This document shows, in pieces, positions 35,482 through 49,100 of a stretch of DNA of 64,000 nucleotides. Positions within the stretch are counted from its first letter, which is position 1. Each line of letters starts with the position of its first letter. The notes beneath the pieces are model-generated. The model was not told the DNA's origin and did not search any database. It was given only the letters and a program-made list of their open reading frames with translations. A program made the position numbers and the translations under genes. The stretch covers positions 18,089,041 through 18,153,040 of the forward strand of contig NC_049981.1 in assembly GCF_000003815.2 (NCBI RefSeq), in the 5' to 3' direction. This stretch comes from Branchiostoma floridae. Lineage: Eukaryota > Chordata > Leptocardii > Amphioxiformes > Branchiostomatidae.

Positions 35482-36421
35482 CGAGGGCGCTTCAAAAAGT
35501 AATGTCACTAGTTTTATAACAGGCTCATTTTTTCATCGAATGAGTTGAAATTTGGCACAAATTTAAAGGTAAAGCTATATCTCCTGTTGAGATTGAAATA
35601 TCTCACTTTGTTGTTCATATTTTTATGAGTGACTGACTTGAGTTCTAACTGACCACACCCTTGTTACTCCGTCGAAAGAAATTAGAGGTTCAATTTATGT
35701 GCAATTGATAATGTCCCTGACTTGCTTGTAGCTATTGTATGAAGCTGAAATTGCACATGTATCAAGTTCTACTTCTTTATAAGGCACATGCCAATGTTCA
35801 CCTTTGAAATCCAATGATGTTTTCTTTTTTCGTTCCTTGGGTGAAGTGAGGTATGTCCCTGGTCATCGGTGTCGTTAATCAGGGATGGGCTGATTAAAGT
35901 TTCTGTAGTGGACTTTTCAATACACATAAAGAAATCAAACTTTGCACACTTCTTGGTCTTGAAACAACCAATAACCGTGCCAAGTTTCGTATCTTTTGGT
36001 TGATGGAAAATTATTCTACAAAACCGTTAATAAATAAACCACGTATTTGGCTATCAATCAAACTGCCAGTAATGTAGTAACTCGCTCCTTTCTAGCAGCT
36101 GTAAAAGATGAACCATTGTGAGTTCAGAAATGAAAATTGGCATGTGATCTATAGAGACATGTGTTATTATATAGATGAAATTTCGGCTTCCTACATTAGT
36201 TGTAAGAAGGTCAGATCTAGAGGAACTGATCTTCTGACAAACTTCCAGGGGTATGGTTATCTAGAAATCAACTCAGTTGCTCATAAAAATTTGAACAACA
36301 AATTGAGATATTCTAATCTCAAGAGAATATATGCCTTTACCTTTGTGCCAAATTTCATCTTCTTGGAGGAAAAAATGAGCCTGATATATAACTAGTGACA
36401 TTACTTTTTGAAGCACCCTCG
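35482..36421. mobile_element. Tc1/mariner-like non-autonomous element with long TIRs
   Basis: Bounded by TA on each side. The ends CGAGGGCGCTTCAAAAAGTA and TACTTTTTGAAGCACCCTCG match as inverted repeats for over 30 bases with one mismatch, then continue imperfectly for about 170 bases (GAAATTTGGCACAAA and TTTGTGCCAAATTTC, and others). No transposase frame in about 940 bases. It lies between the 3' ends of the EF-hand/death gene and the CENP-U gene. Confidence 0.85.
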
Positions 36422-37135
36422 TAGCACAGTGTAATGTGAGTTGTGCAATGTTAGCAGTACTATCATAATAATACATCATCATCATCATCATGGGTTACCC
36501 CCATATAACCCCGCAAGGGGCAAAGTAGGGGGGGAGCTGAGGTCCCGGGTTAGGGGACCTCAGCTCCAATACAACGTACAATATGATGTACAATCAAGTG
36601 GGTTAATGCCTTATTACTAAGGCTACTAAATATCAATTGGGGTTCATATCATACTTTCAGCACACAAAAAATATGGCATGTAGAATTGTTGAAGACAGTG
36701 TACAACATAATACGTAACACGATGATCTATAAAATAACGGAATTTCGTCAGATTAGTATGTCTTTGTACACAACTAAGTGTTTTATTTGACCAACGTTTT
36801 GGTGACCGTCTGTTACCTTCCTCAGTGCAATTCTGATTGATTTACTTCGCACAGCAGCTGTTTACATATGCGGCACCAAAGGTAAAGTAGTTATACTTCA
36901 AATACATGTATGATATATAATTAACATTTGGGACCACATCTGGATGCAGCGACTCCAATAGCTGCAGTGAAAGTGAACCAGTTAGTATTACTACGAGGAA
37001 GGCAACAGACACTCAACGAAACTTCCTCTGAATAAAACACTTAGTCATGAAAAAAAAAATTCTGTTATTCATTAAATTTACCAACCTAATGATTCATTAT
37101 TGTATTAGGTGCTATTAGGTGCTAGGTTTAAGCTC
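36422..37135. other. Intergenic stretch before the CENP-U 3' end
   Basis: Contains a perfect hairpin at 36531-36567 (stem GGAGCTGAGGTCCC, six-base loop), a short CAT microsatellite (36475-36492) and, at 36780-37030, a dispersed repeat with CTTCCTCAGTGCAATTCTGA, also related to 6085-6120. No exon seen. Confidence 0.5.
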
Positions 37136-40100
37136 CTAGGTGCTGTCCATGTATTTCTGCTGCAGTTCCTGTAGGTCCTTTAGAAAAGTGCAGGTCTTCT
37201 GTAGGGTCAGCTCCCTCTCAGTGGAGTCAGTGAGTTTCTCTTTAAGCTGGTCAAGCTGTTGGTCCAGTCTGGAATGATTCCATGTAAAATACACAATATA
37301 AGTGTGAATGGATAATTGAGGCTTGTACTGTTGTGGCAGAATAAAATCAGACCCTGCAGTTCCCAAAAAGCTGCTAGGAGGCTCATACCTAGACCATTTA
37401 CTCTCTGCCCAAAACGCTATCTACCAATCAAAAGTCACAATGACAGCATGTTCAGAACACAAGCTACATGTATGACAACCAGAAGTTCCACTGCAATACT
37501 GTAGAAAGTCACTAGGGAATATAATCAACTAACTGGACATTCATTTTCCTGACCTCTACCCACTAAACAAATAAATGTATCATTAGGATCCATCTACAGT
37601 TTCTTCATTCTTGAGTTAACCTGTTCACTGACACACACACACACATGAAACCAGAAGTTCAACTGCAATACCTTAGAAAGCTAATAGGGGGCCCATTATC
37701 AAACTTGACCTTTGTTTTTGACCCCTACTCATATCAAATATCATTAGGATCCATCCACAGCTTCTTGATCTATTCTGTCCACTGAGACACACACACATAA
37801 AACACAGCCTTCTTGGTGAAGGTAATAACAGTTGCTGATAAACTCACCTCATATCTTCTCTCTGTAGAGACAACAACTCTGCACGTCTCTTCCTTATTGT
37901 GAGGTCCATCTGTATAGAAAATATATGGTCATCCAGTTTAAGTATGAATAAGTTATGTCAAAGACCTACGTGTACATGTAAATACTATACATGCCAGCAA
38001 TCTCTTCAAGTACTTGATAGAAGATGACAACCCCACACAGGACCTTGTTTCCTCTTCCAGATCCACAGCTACAGGATGCACACTCAGAAACAAACACACC
38101 ACCTCCATCCAAAGGCTGCAGATCTCTTTATTTTCTCCATCAATCATACATGTAAATGTGGAATGATGAACATACCAAAAAGGTAAATTGTTGACAAGTT
38201 ATCAAAGAACACATAAGACAGTTTTTCTTATTGCCCCGAAACTACTTCTGTAAACTTTAATCTGACTCTTACTGATTTGAAAATAACATCCCCTTCTGAA
38301 GCTCCTTTAAATTTACTTACAAAAAAATTACAAATTCATAAACTTTAAGTTACATTAAAATGCATAATGCAACCTAACCAGCTGTCCAGCTTGGGTCTTA
38401 AGTACAGCGATAATATCTAAAAATCAAATTTGTCAAAAGGAATATACAAGATAAAGGAGGAAAACTTACCTTCCTCAGTCTGGACTGGTCAAACTTGCAC
38501 TTCTGTACAATGTCGATCTGCAAGGAAAGAATTAGAGGTTGGGAAGATATCATTATCCAGCGCGTACATGGAAGCCCAACATCGATACAAAGCCAAACTG
38601 CTGGCTGGCTGGAACAAGGGGATGCAGCGGGGCTTAATAGCTCAAAACAAAGGCTGCGTCAGGCTGATACTCAGGAGCCTACTCCTTCTCATATAACCTC
38701 CTCGGTTTAGAGCTTGCGGTGAAGCAGTCAACATGAAACTGGCACGGACATTTCTGCATATACAAGCACCTCAAAAACAGCGAACATAAAACTGCCGCAG
38801 ACATTTCTGCATATACAGTATATCTTATGCTCACCTTCCTCTGGATGGCAGCCACGACTCTGTCTCTGAACTGTGTCATCATTTCCTGGCACACTTCTGG
38901 CTCCATTAAGTCTCTGTGAGGCACAACAAAGTTTGGCTTTCATTTCATTTCCACAACAGTTGGGTTCCTAATTAGGCCATGTTGATTCAATTACCTGGAT
39001 AACATGTTCTGGGACCACAAAACTGATGTGATCTTGCAAATAAAAAGTTTTGAAGAAAAAAAGATACCTTCATTATGAAAACTACGCGATCAGAAAGGTT
39101 GAATAAATGACTAAATACACAGAGAATTGGTATACCGAAAAATTTCTTAATTTTTGTTCTTTCACATCTTCTTCATGGCATACATTTGCTCATGTTGCAA
39201 CTGCTTTGTATGGTTTACAGCATGGTCAAAAGTTTTGTTGTAAATGCACAAAATTCATACGCAAGGATGTCATCCATAGAATCCAACCAACAGTGCCTTC
39301 TAAATAGTTATCCGCCGCCCAGCCAGCCCAGGATGTTTAAGTTAGACTGTGGGCTGGGGTCTGCATAGGAAAATGTTGTTTAGAAGATGAGGTGGAAATT
39401 GTGCTTACCCAGAAGCATCCAGGTACTGTTGTGTCATATCGTAAATCGTCGTCAGCACCACATCCAAGTCTGACAGGTCACCAAGGTTACGCTCAAGCCC
39501 ACCTCCACTCCACTGATACACAGTTTGTCCTGATAAGAAAGGAATACAAAGATATGTTATTCTATATCTGAATATACACTCAAAACTTGATGAAACAAGC
39601 TGCTAGGGGACCCAAACTTTCATCACCTTTTCCTTACAACAAAAGCTATGAGACACTAAAAAATCAACACCACAGCATGTACAAGGTCATCTACCAGGAG
39701 GCCCCAAATCATCCAGAAAGTCTTAAGATATTCTGCCAGACACACACGATGCATGCACAGTAAAAACTATAGCTCCATTTTTCATGGAAGTAACAATTTC
39801 AAGCCAGGGCTTATCTATTAATACACAAAACACTGGTCATTTTATTTTTGCAAAGACACAAGCCATTTGGAAAATCAAGCAAAATTGCTGTTCTACCTTC
39901 AAGTGAGATATCAGGTTGTAGCTCTTGACATACTGAGTATGATGATATGAAAATTATTATTGTACAACGTTCACAACTTAAGATATCATTGATGAAATAT
40001 GCAAGGAGACCGCGGTCTTTTTAGAGCATCCCGATATCTTTTTGGGTCGCCCGTCGGAGAGAAATTGGAACACCGACGGGGTAAACTTACTCAGGCCGTC

Positions 40101-43100
40101 GGTCTAAACTCCCAACCCTACGGACAGAAGCGCCAAAAACCATGCAACCCGTCGGGTTTTTTGTGTCCCGAGGGCCGAGAATTTGTCTCCTCACACCTCT
40201 CAGAGAGGTAAAAGGGAGAGGTGTGAAAGGCGTGAATTGAACAATAATACAACCGTCGGCCATGAAACGACCCCGACGGGCTCATATCATAACTGACGGT
40301 TTTTCAGTTAGAATGGGTTTGAATTGATAATAAGCAAAATTCAAACCCCTCAGACTATTACCAGAGTGCAACAGTCATCGCTAGTATTCTGAGAATGGTC
40401 AACACCTCTCTCATCCTGAAGCAGCCCAAATTTGTACAATAGTCAAATGTTGCACTGTGACAAAACCTAAATAAACATTCTTTATTATAACCATAAAAAT
40501 ACAAATCTGATATGCACTGGTATCTTCCTCACAAACTGAACATAATCCAAACTTGATACAGCAAAAGTTTTTTGGATGTGAATAGTTTGTCTCCTAAAAT
40601 TATCAAGTACTTATCAGTAGTAATATAAGGTGTGAAGGGACTTTTGTTTTCTACAAGGATGCAAACAATAATCTTGTTTTTTCTTTGTTTTCATTCTGTA
40701 GGCCTTGACTTAAAATAAATAGTGACAATTACATAATGGAGAAAAATATACTAAGGCTGTTAAGAATAAGATTATAGAAAGTTTTGTTTGCAAGTTCTTA
40801 TGTGAGTGGGTTACGTGACGTTAACAGGCCTAGGGTTAAAGTTTTGTTTTCATCTTTAAACGTTTGGAAATTTTGTGGGTTTTGTAGGCCTCTTCGAATA
40901 ACTCTAAACTTTCGTTGTTTCCTGGTCATTCAATAGAAAGGCAGTTTGACTTAGAAGTAAATTGTACCATGTATTTCGTCTTTCACTGGTTTTGAAATAC
41001 AATAGTTACAGGTTCTTTTGCCCACAGGTAGCTTTTTGTGCTGCCATTTCTCAATTTCAAGGGGGTGGGCGCTAATTCTAAGTTTTACACATTGCTGATC
41101 CTACCTCATGTTTATCAAGTAACGTTATATAATTTTCCATTGAGTATCCCTTCTTTAGTTTGTTGGAAAATCTTAACTTACCATTGTTTATCTTTAGACA
41201 GTGTATGAAAAAATGTCTAGATATATACATCTTCCAGTCTTTTTCTTAACCAAGGAGGTTCTCTTTCTTTAACCTCCTTGTCTTACCAATGAGGTAAGAC
41301 AAGGAGGTTAAGGTACATGTATTTGCAAGTTCATGCCTGAGGGCTAATTGCAAGTACATGGTATAAACATAGGATATATGTATATACAAGTGACAATGAA
41401 CAGATAAACAATACTCTAATTAATACTAGTGTTGACTTGAAAAGCCCCACCCTTTCTACAGTTTATGGGTTCTGTGATTTCAAGAGATTGAATAATCAAC
41501 AACTACTGTCAGTTATCCATTTAGTGTGAATGACCTTTGTTGTCTGCTGTGTTCCACTTTGCATACAAAAAGCACAACAGTGAGAAATCTTTCTGTGCAT
41601 TCTAACAATCACCATGTTAAAAAGATGAAGGTTTGGCTCTGGCTTTTGTTTCTATTTCAATCGTCAGGCTTTCCTTTTGTCTGCCAGCCAAATACCATAC
41701 AGTTTTAAGGGTTAAAAAGAATACTTGACAAGATAGAATTAGAAAGCCACATAGAACACATTAAAAAATAATTCAAAACAGGTTCAAGCTTAAACACATA
41801 ACACTTAAAAAATTAATTCAAAAGTTTGAGCCTAAGCCTAAGCCCTCTTTCAACCTCCTTGGCCTAAGGACTGAAGGAGAGTTATATTAGCATCATCAGA
41901 TGCTAATCTAAAAATGGTTTTGTTTGTTTTGGTAAGCCCTGGATTGATTTGTGAGTATAATTCTACAAGCCATGGCCAGGTTCTAGCTAATAGCTTGTTC
42001 TAACCTGTCAGAGGTGGACCCCTAGTTCTGCCTCGGTATTAGATCAATACAAAGAAAGTTTATTTGCAAGTTCATGCCTGTAGGCTAATTGCAAGTACAT
42101 GGTAGAAACAAGATAGGGAATATCCATATGAAACAATCAGAGGGGCATTAGAAGAACACAAAGAAATATCCTGACTCCCGGGATTCGAACCCGCACCAAA
42201 CCCAGGCAGCCGGATCACAAATGCAACATGCAAACCACAACGACAAAAGCTCGGAGCTGTGGGCGTGGTCAGTTTGGCAGTGCTTGAACCCAACTGTTAC
42301 ACAGTCATGTAACAATGAACTGTGATAAATATTAATATCATTCAAAGAGACAACTCAAATACTATACATGTATCTAGATAGGTTGGGTAACTTCTTTTTT
42401 GGAGGCAAAGAAAGACAAAGAGTCCCGCTTTTTCTATAATTTGTGCTCAGAGCTGTTGGTGTGCACGTGGTCAGTTTGGCAGCACTAATATTCAGATTTG
42501 CGAATAATAATTGTCATCATGTCAACACAAAAGCAGCTTGAATTCGTCTTACATCCGGGTACATGGGGTCATAGTTGGCAGCGTCATGTGTAAAAGTGGA
42601 AGGTTTTAACTTTCAATGTACGCCATGGCTTCCATGAACTTTACCCACAAAACTGTTTGGATTTCACCTTTGTGATGGTGAAACAAACTTGAATCATGAT
42701 ATAAGTATTAAACCGTCGTAGATTCTATTCTCACTGATGATCTGTTCTCCAATCTTGAATTTTTTCTTTCAATTGCACTTCATATTTCAATCCTGGATTA
42801 CTGTTGAACCCGCATGTCTACAGCAACTTGATATGCTTCTGTTTACACTATACTTCAAACTATAGCCTTTGGTTGGGTGGGAACATAAGCACCATTTATG
42901 AGATATTCACCATTTGAGAATTGAAGTTGAGACTCAAAGGATTACACTGCTGACTGTTAAACTCCACGGGTGAGCCTTGCGTCATCCAAGTCTGGCTGGA
43001 CAAGAGACAATGGTTCTTTCACCAGGTGTCATTGTTGGTCAGGCTTATTCAGTATTCAAATTCCTGTTGCACACTTGACAAAACACCTTGACAGAACCAG

Positions 43101-46100
43101 AAAAAAAAAATGGTATACAAGAAAAAAAACCAAAAGTAGTGTTTTCTCTGTGGAAATAAACAAACTAAATACCTGCTGGATATTTTTCTGGCTCACACTG
43201 TCACAGTTTTATTCATCATCAGGTACATTTTCATTAGCAAAAAAACAATTGTCAAACAAAGCGCGCAAAGCCATGCACAGCCTCAAATGTCTAACCAAGG
43301 ACTTGAAGGAGGTTGAAAAAAGGAAACCTCCTTGGTCTAACTCGTTCATTTATAGTTTCACCTGATAGCCTTCTGAGAATATTCGATTCCTGTGGTAAAC
43401 CAATTCTGTTACTTATATGTTTGTAAAATTTGGGGTACTGAGAAATTAAATGATACATCTCTGATCAAAATTACACACTACCAATTCTGCAAAAACATTT
43501 AGGCATTCATCCAAGTTGGAGTCTCTAGAAATAGTAGTAATTCAGCATGTAGGTCTGAATTAGGCAGATTTTCCACTAGACATAGATATTCCGTTCGACT
43601 TGTAAAATATTGGCTAATAGTATGTAATGTTTCACACAAAGATTTTACTAAGCATCCATTTACAAGTAAACGCACTCTTGGAACAGCACAACTCTGTTGT
43701 AAATGGCCGGAGAAGTTCATGGTTGCAGCATGTTAAAGAAATACTTGATTACAGTGGATTTTCTTATCTCTGGTACTCTGACAACTCACTCTGTGACCCT
43801 GTATATGTATGTAATCTGATAAGGAACAGAATTACCGATATGTATATCCAGACATTTCTACATAATATAACTATAAGTATAGATATAGATTCCCCACACC
43901 CACAGACGAACAGAAAGCCACTTTTCTCTTGAAATCGCAGAACCCACAAATTGTAGAAAATGTGGGGCTTTTCGTCTCCCTCTGCTTCCAAAAAAGAAGT
44001 CAAACCCAACCAGTTTAGAAATAGCCAACACTAGTATTAGAGTAGAATATTGTTTATAACTGTTTATTGTCACTTCTATATCTCCTATATATACACCATG
44101 CACTTGCAATTAGCCCTCAAGCATGAACTTGCAAATAAACTTCTCTATTCATCAACTCAGATTAGACATAGGCTGAGTTCCTCACAATTCAGCCCCTGGT
44201 TGCAAAGAGAGAGTAGTTGGCCCACTCAATAAATAATAATAAACTGGCACTAGCCACCCTGCTGGGAGGCCAGTGGCAATTTCGTTAACTAAGAAGGTTA
44301 CAGGGACAATGTTATATCCCTAAGTCTTGTGTGATTAAAACAAAATAATAAATATCGGACCCGGTGTAGTTCCTTGGGCAGACAAGGCTGTGCTATTCTT
44401 TCAAAGATAACTTTTCTTCATATGGAGCATTGAAGTCAAGCAAATTGTACTGATTTAGCTAACTATATAAAAAACAACCTTTTCTCGCCTTTAGCGGGGA
44501 ACGGGTCAGTAATATTTCCCGAGGATCTTCTGTCCACCCCGTCGGTCTGTACCTGAGTTGCCATGTAGTCATACACGTGCTAATTACACAAGCTTACCAG
44601 GTGTGAATTCTTACTGAATAACAGTTTTTTGGTGCATTCTATTTAATTCAGTGATTTTCATGGTGTTAATTGTATGCGGTCTTCAATCGGGGTAAGCTCT
44701 GAAGACCGACGGTCTGACTTGATTGAGCCGGCGGGCTCAAGAATTTTCTTCGGGTTTCGGTGTCTAACCCTCGGGATAAGCAATTTTCAAAGTCAAATAT
44801 CTCAAAAAATTTGTACGTTATGACCATAAAAAAGGAGCCTCATACTCCAGATAACATGATCTTTCCAATGGTATGTAAAACTTTCATGTATGTTCAGGAA
44901 GAAAAAAGTTGAAAAATGGGGATTTCAAGATGTCCGCGTTCAAATCTGGAAAACAACTTTCCTAGAATGAAGTGACTGGTGTTACAATATTTACTTGATC
45001 CACCCTCTCTGTACCACCAACCCCTATGACAGTTCATTAAAAGGCAATTTTGTGTTGGAAATTACAGTACAATTTTGATCCAGGACCCATTTCTCCCTCT
45101 CGAGACTGAAATCTGCTTGTCACCACAGACAAAAATTTCACCCCGTCTGCATGCCTAAAAACTCTGAACTGCATGGCATGAAACTGATGAAATTGTATTT
45201 TCCTAAGCTTAAAATGAAATATTTTAACAAAGAAAATGAATACTGTAATTCCTGATTTTTTCAATGTACTGTTATGTTCACGGTTTTCACTGTGACGACT
45301 GAAACGTGAACTTATCATTACTGATAACAAATAAATCGCAGACTTTTTTAATGCGTACTTGCCACGACAGTGAACATTAAGTTCCGAGAACAAGTTAAAT
45401 TTTCTCAGACCGTGAAAGTTTGGTACTGAGAAGACAAAGTGAATTACAGTAACTGGGCTCCAGGCTACCAAACAACAAGCAGAATGGAAAACAATTTAAA
45501 GCTGGAGACAGCCCTGGTATGAAATAATTTGTCATCAGCACAGTTAATTGTATCAAATGTGTAAAGATGTCACCTTTAGTTTTATTATCAGCAACTGCAT
45601 GTTGGAGAGGGATGGAAGGTCGTTTTGAGATGACACGCCTGCTAATCCCACTGACAAAGTTGTTGGCATCTCCCTATCCAGCGGCAAAAAAAATAGAGAA
45701 TACAACACTGCATTTGTTTGTACATGTATTGCATATATTCAATAAACTGACTGTGACACACCAGATTTGTAATGAACAGTACAAAATGGATTTTATTTGG
45801 ATTTTATTAGTTCCACTCATACTGGGAAGGACCCCTGCTGTTTTTGAAAAGTGTGGAATATGTATCCGTATCTAAATAGCAAAGAACCAAACCAGCTTTC
45901 CCATCCTGCAGGTCTCCAGTAACACCATCTTCCTCACACCCTGCCACCTTGGACCTGGGTCAGCAGGAGCAAACGTACACACACAAACCAAGACGAACAA
46001 ACTGACTGAAAACAATACCTCCGTTGTCAAAATTGTCTCACCTGCCCTTGGCTCCTTGGTGTTTTCATCCCCCTGTACCCACCAGATGAACTGGAGGAAC

Positions 46101-49100
46101 CTGAAGACAATCCCATCTGGTTCTCTTCCTCAACAGATGAACTGGACATCCCGCTTCTGCTGTCTGAACCTGAGCATGTAAAACAGAATCTTACACCAAA
46201 ATGGACAGGAGAAAATGTCGGGCAAGACTTGCACCTTGCTTCATTGGGTCGTTGTAACTTTGTTCAGTTTGTTAGTGGAACATACATATAGGTCAGCAAT
46301 TGCAACTTTCCGTGCAGTTTCTGTAGTACGAAGGTGATGCTAGCCCTTCCCCTCTTAATCAAATTAAGAACTCCATTGTGCGTCCCTTCTGAATGATGTT
46401 GACCCTGGAACTTGAACCGGAGTCTCCCCAAGTTAGAACCATGAGCTTAAACATAATAAGGCACTAGCAGTTGAGCCATAGGGACATCTCTGTTTCCTGG
46501 AATCTATTGCCACATCTTTCATTTAAACATTTTGTCAATACTCATTCCCCATGATAAGAAAAACTGACAAACATAACACAATGTAGACCAACTTACCACT
46601 CCTCCCTGTAACTTTCCACCATTCCGTTGGAGATTTGGACACACGTCTGAAAAAAAAAATGATTTTAAAGAACTTTTGGCCCAGTTTTGATTGCTATATG
46701 TACATCATCTGAATACAGTCTGTGAAAATATTCAGAGCCTTTGTAGATTTCAAACATCTTGCTGATTATGAAACTATGGCTGTAATTGGCATGATCTATT
46801 TTATTTATTTTCTAAATACATATATTTGCTTATTGAAGTCCTGTCATTTGGAAAAATTCCATGCTTATATCAGATCATAAATTATGCAATTGACTTTCAC
46901 ATTTACATAATGTACAATTTTTTGTGTAAACCTCTAACTTGTCACAAGTAGGTAACCCCCACCATTTACAACTATTAAATTACGGCACTTTCACATTAAC
47001 TATGCAAATCAAAATCTTATTTGCATAATACAAACTATATTCATATCCTGCAATTGTTTACCTGCAATGAATACTTAATGATATAAAAGCCCCATTATGA
47101 AAAACACTGGACTTATGCAAGTTACGTCATAATTTGCATAATCTGCATGTCATTATGTACATCTCTGTCTAAACTACCTAATAGTATATACTAAATATCA
47201 TGGAAATTTGCTGTTCCTTTGTTTATTTATCTTCTTTTACAAAAATATGCCTGCAGTTCTGGAGCGAGCTGCTAGGGGGCTCAAAACCATCTTGCAAAAT
47301 CTTCTTGCGTCCAAAGCTATCTACCACCAATACATCAAGACCATATCATGTCTAGGACAATAGATACAAAAATTGAAGTTCTGCTGCAGTACCAAGGTCA
47401 CAATACACTGAGTCACCTTGTCCTCTGCATGCTGGATTCTGAGGGCACATTTGACTCAATATCTGGTGTCCTCTGACTACTTGGCCTGGTCTTTTCGGAT
47501 CCATGCTTTGCTGACCTCTGCCGTGTCGGTTGTCTCTTCTTGCTGGTGGCTCTGGTGGGAAGTGTCTCATTGAGACTCTGCTGTTCCTGTTGTTTCTTCC
47601 CAACGCAACTGATGGAACCCGAGTCTGAATCGTCTGCCTGGAAACTTGGACGTCTCTGGCGTTTCTTCTTTCCAGTTGTCATTACCGCACTTGAGTCTGA
47701 CTCGTCAGCCTGAAAACTCTGCTGCGCCTGTCGTTTCTTTCCAACAGCAGTAACAGAACCGGAAACTGAATCTTCTGGCTGGGACCTCTGTCGCCTCTGA
47801 CTTTTCTGCTTCCCTGTTGTTCTAACCGAACTTGAATCTGAGTGTTCTGGCTCAACACAATGTTGTCTCCTCTTCCCAGAAGCTCTGGTAGAACTCAAGG
47901 CTTGAGTATTCTCCTTTCTCTGATGTTTCTTCTTCTCAGAACTTAAGTCTGACTCGTCTGGCTGGAAGCTGGGCCGTCTCTGTCGTTTGTTTTTCTGAGT
48001 TGTTGGAACTGAACTGGAGTCAGAGTCTGCTAGCTCGATACTCTGTCGTTTCTTCCTTCCAGTAGTTCTAACAGAACCTGAATCTGACTCATCTGGCTGG
48101 AAGTCTGCCTGTTTCTGTTGGCTCCTCTTTCTAGTGTTTCTGACAGTGTTGGAGTCTTCTGACTCGATACTCTGTTGTTTCTTCTTTCTGGTAGTTTTAA
48201 GAGAACTCAATTCTGGCTTGTCTGGCTGGAAACTTGTCAGTTTCTGTTGTCTCTTCTTTTTGGTATTTCTGACAGAGCTTGGGACTTCTTGCTGGAGACT
48301 CTGTTGTTTCTTCTTCTCAGTGGTTTTAACAGACTCTGAGTCTGATTGTGCCGTGCTGCTGAGATCTGAACCCCTCTTCTTGTTCTTCTGCTGTGTTGTA
48401 CTCGAGTCCAATTTTGCAGGAGTGTCGTTAGGTGGGGTTAAGGCTTTACCTAGGGTCAGCTTGTCAGCTGAAGAACCTGATAAATACAAATTTGAGAACA
48501 TTGTGAAAACAACTATTTTGAGGTGACAGGTCAAGCTCCTAAGACAGCCATTGAAAAGGCCATGTAAATATATCCATTGGTGTAGAATTGACCCACAAGT
48601 TGAATATAAATAAGCACTTGGCTAGCTGCCAGCTTGTTCAAGATGATTTTTACAATGATCTAATGTGATTCAGGTTACCCGAGCTAAAATCTGCCAACCC
48701 AGCTTTTCAGGGGGAGGGGGATTGAAAGCTAGGATGGGCACAAGTTTTTTTATTTGACATCTGGGCTATGAAAATGTTGTAGAATCATTTTCCAAATCCA
48801 ACACATTCTCCTCATTTCTGTTTCATAGAAAAGTGACATAAACAGACCCACTGAACTTAGGTCCCATATACATTGATTCACACCCAAAATGCACAAGCAG
48901 CGTAATCAACATATGATGTTGAAAATACTAATGTCCTAATGCATTTCAGTTTTCCATCAAACTATCTATGTTGGATGACATCTGCCAAAGTCTAAGAAGT
49001 AAAAGAGAGAGTGTGAGAGTTCCTATCTACCAATCTTATTTCTACGGGATTGTACATGCAAGGCATGAAATACTTTTTTCTGCATACCTGCACTGGTGCA

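Noticed and set aside
43627-43932. 101-codon plus-strand frame as a host gene
   Set aside because: Matches the C-terminal region of LINE polyproteins and breaks soon after.
48134-48526. 130-codon plus-strand frame
   Set aside because: Antisense to the CENP-U repeat exon, whose splice sites and phase fit the minus strand.
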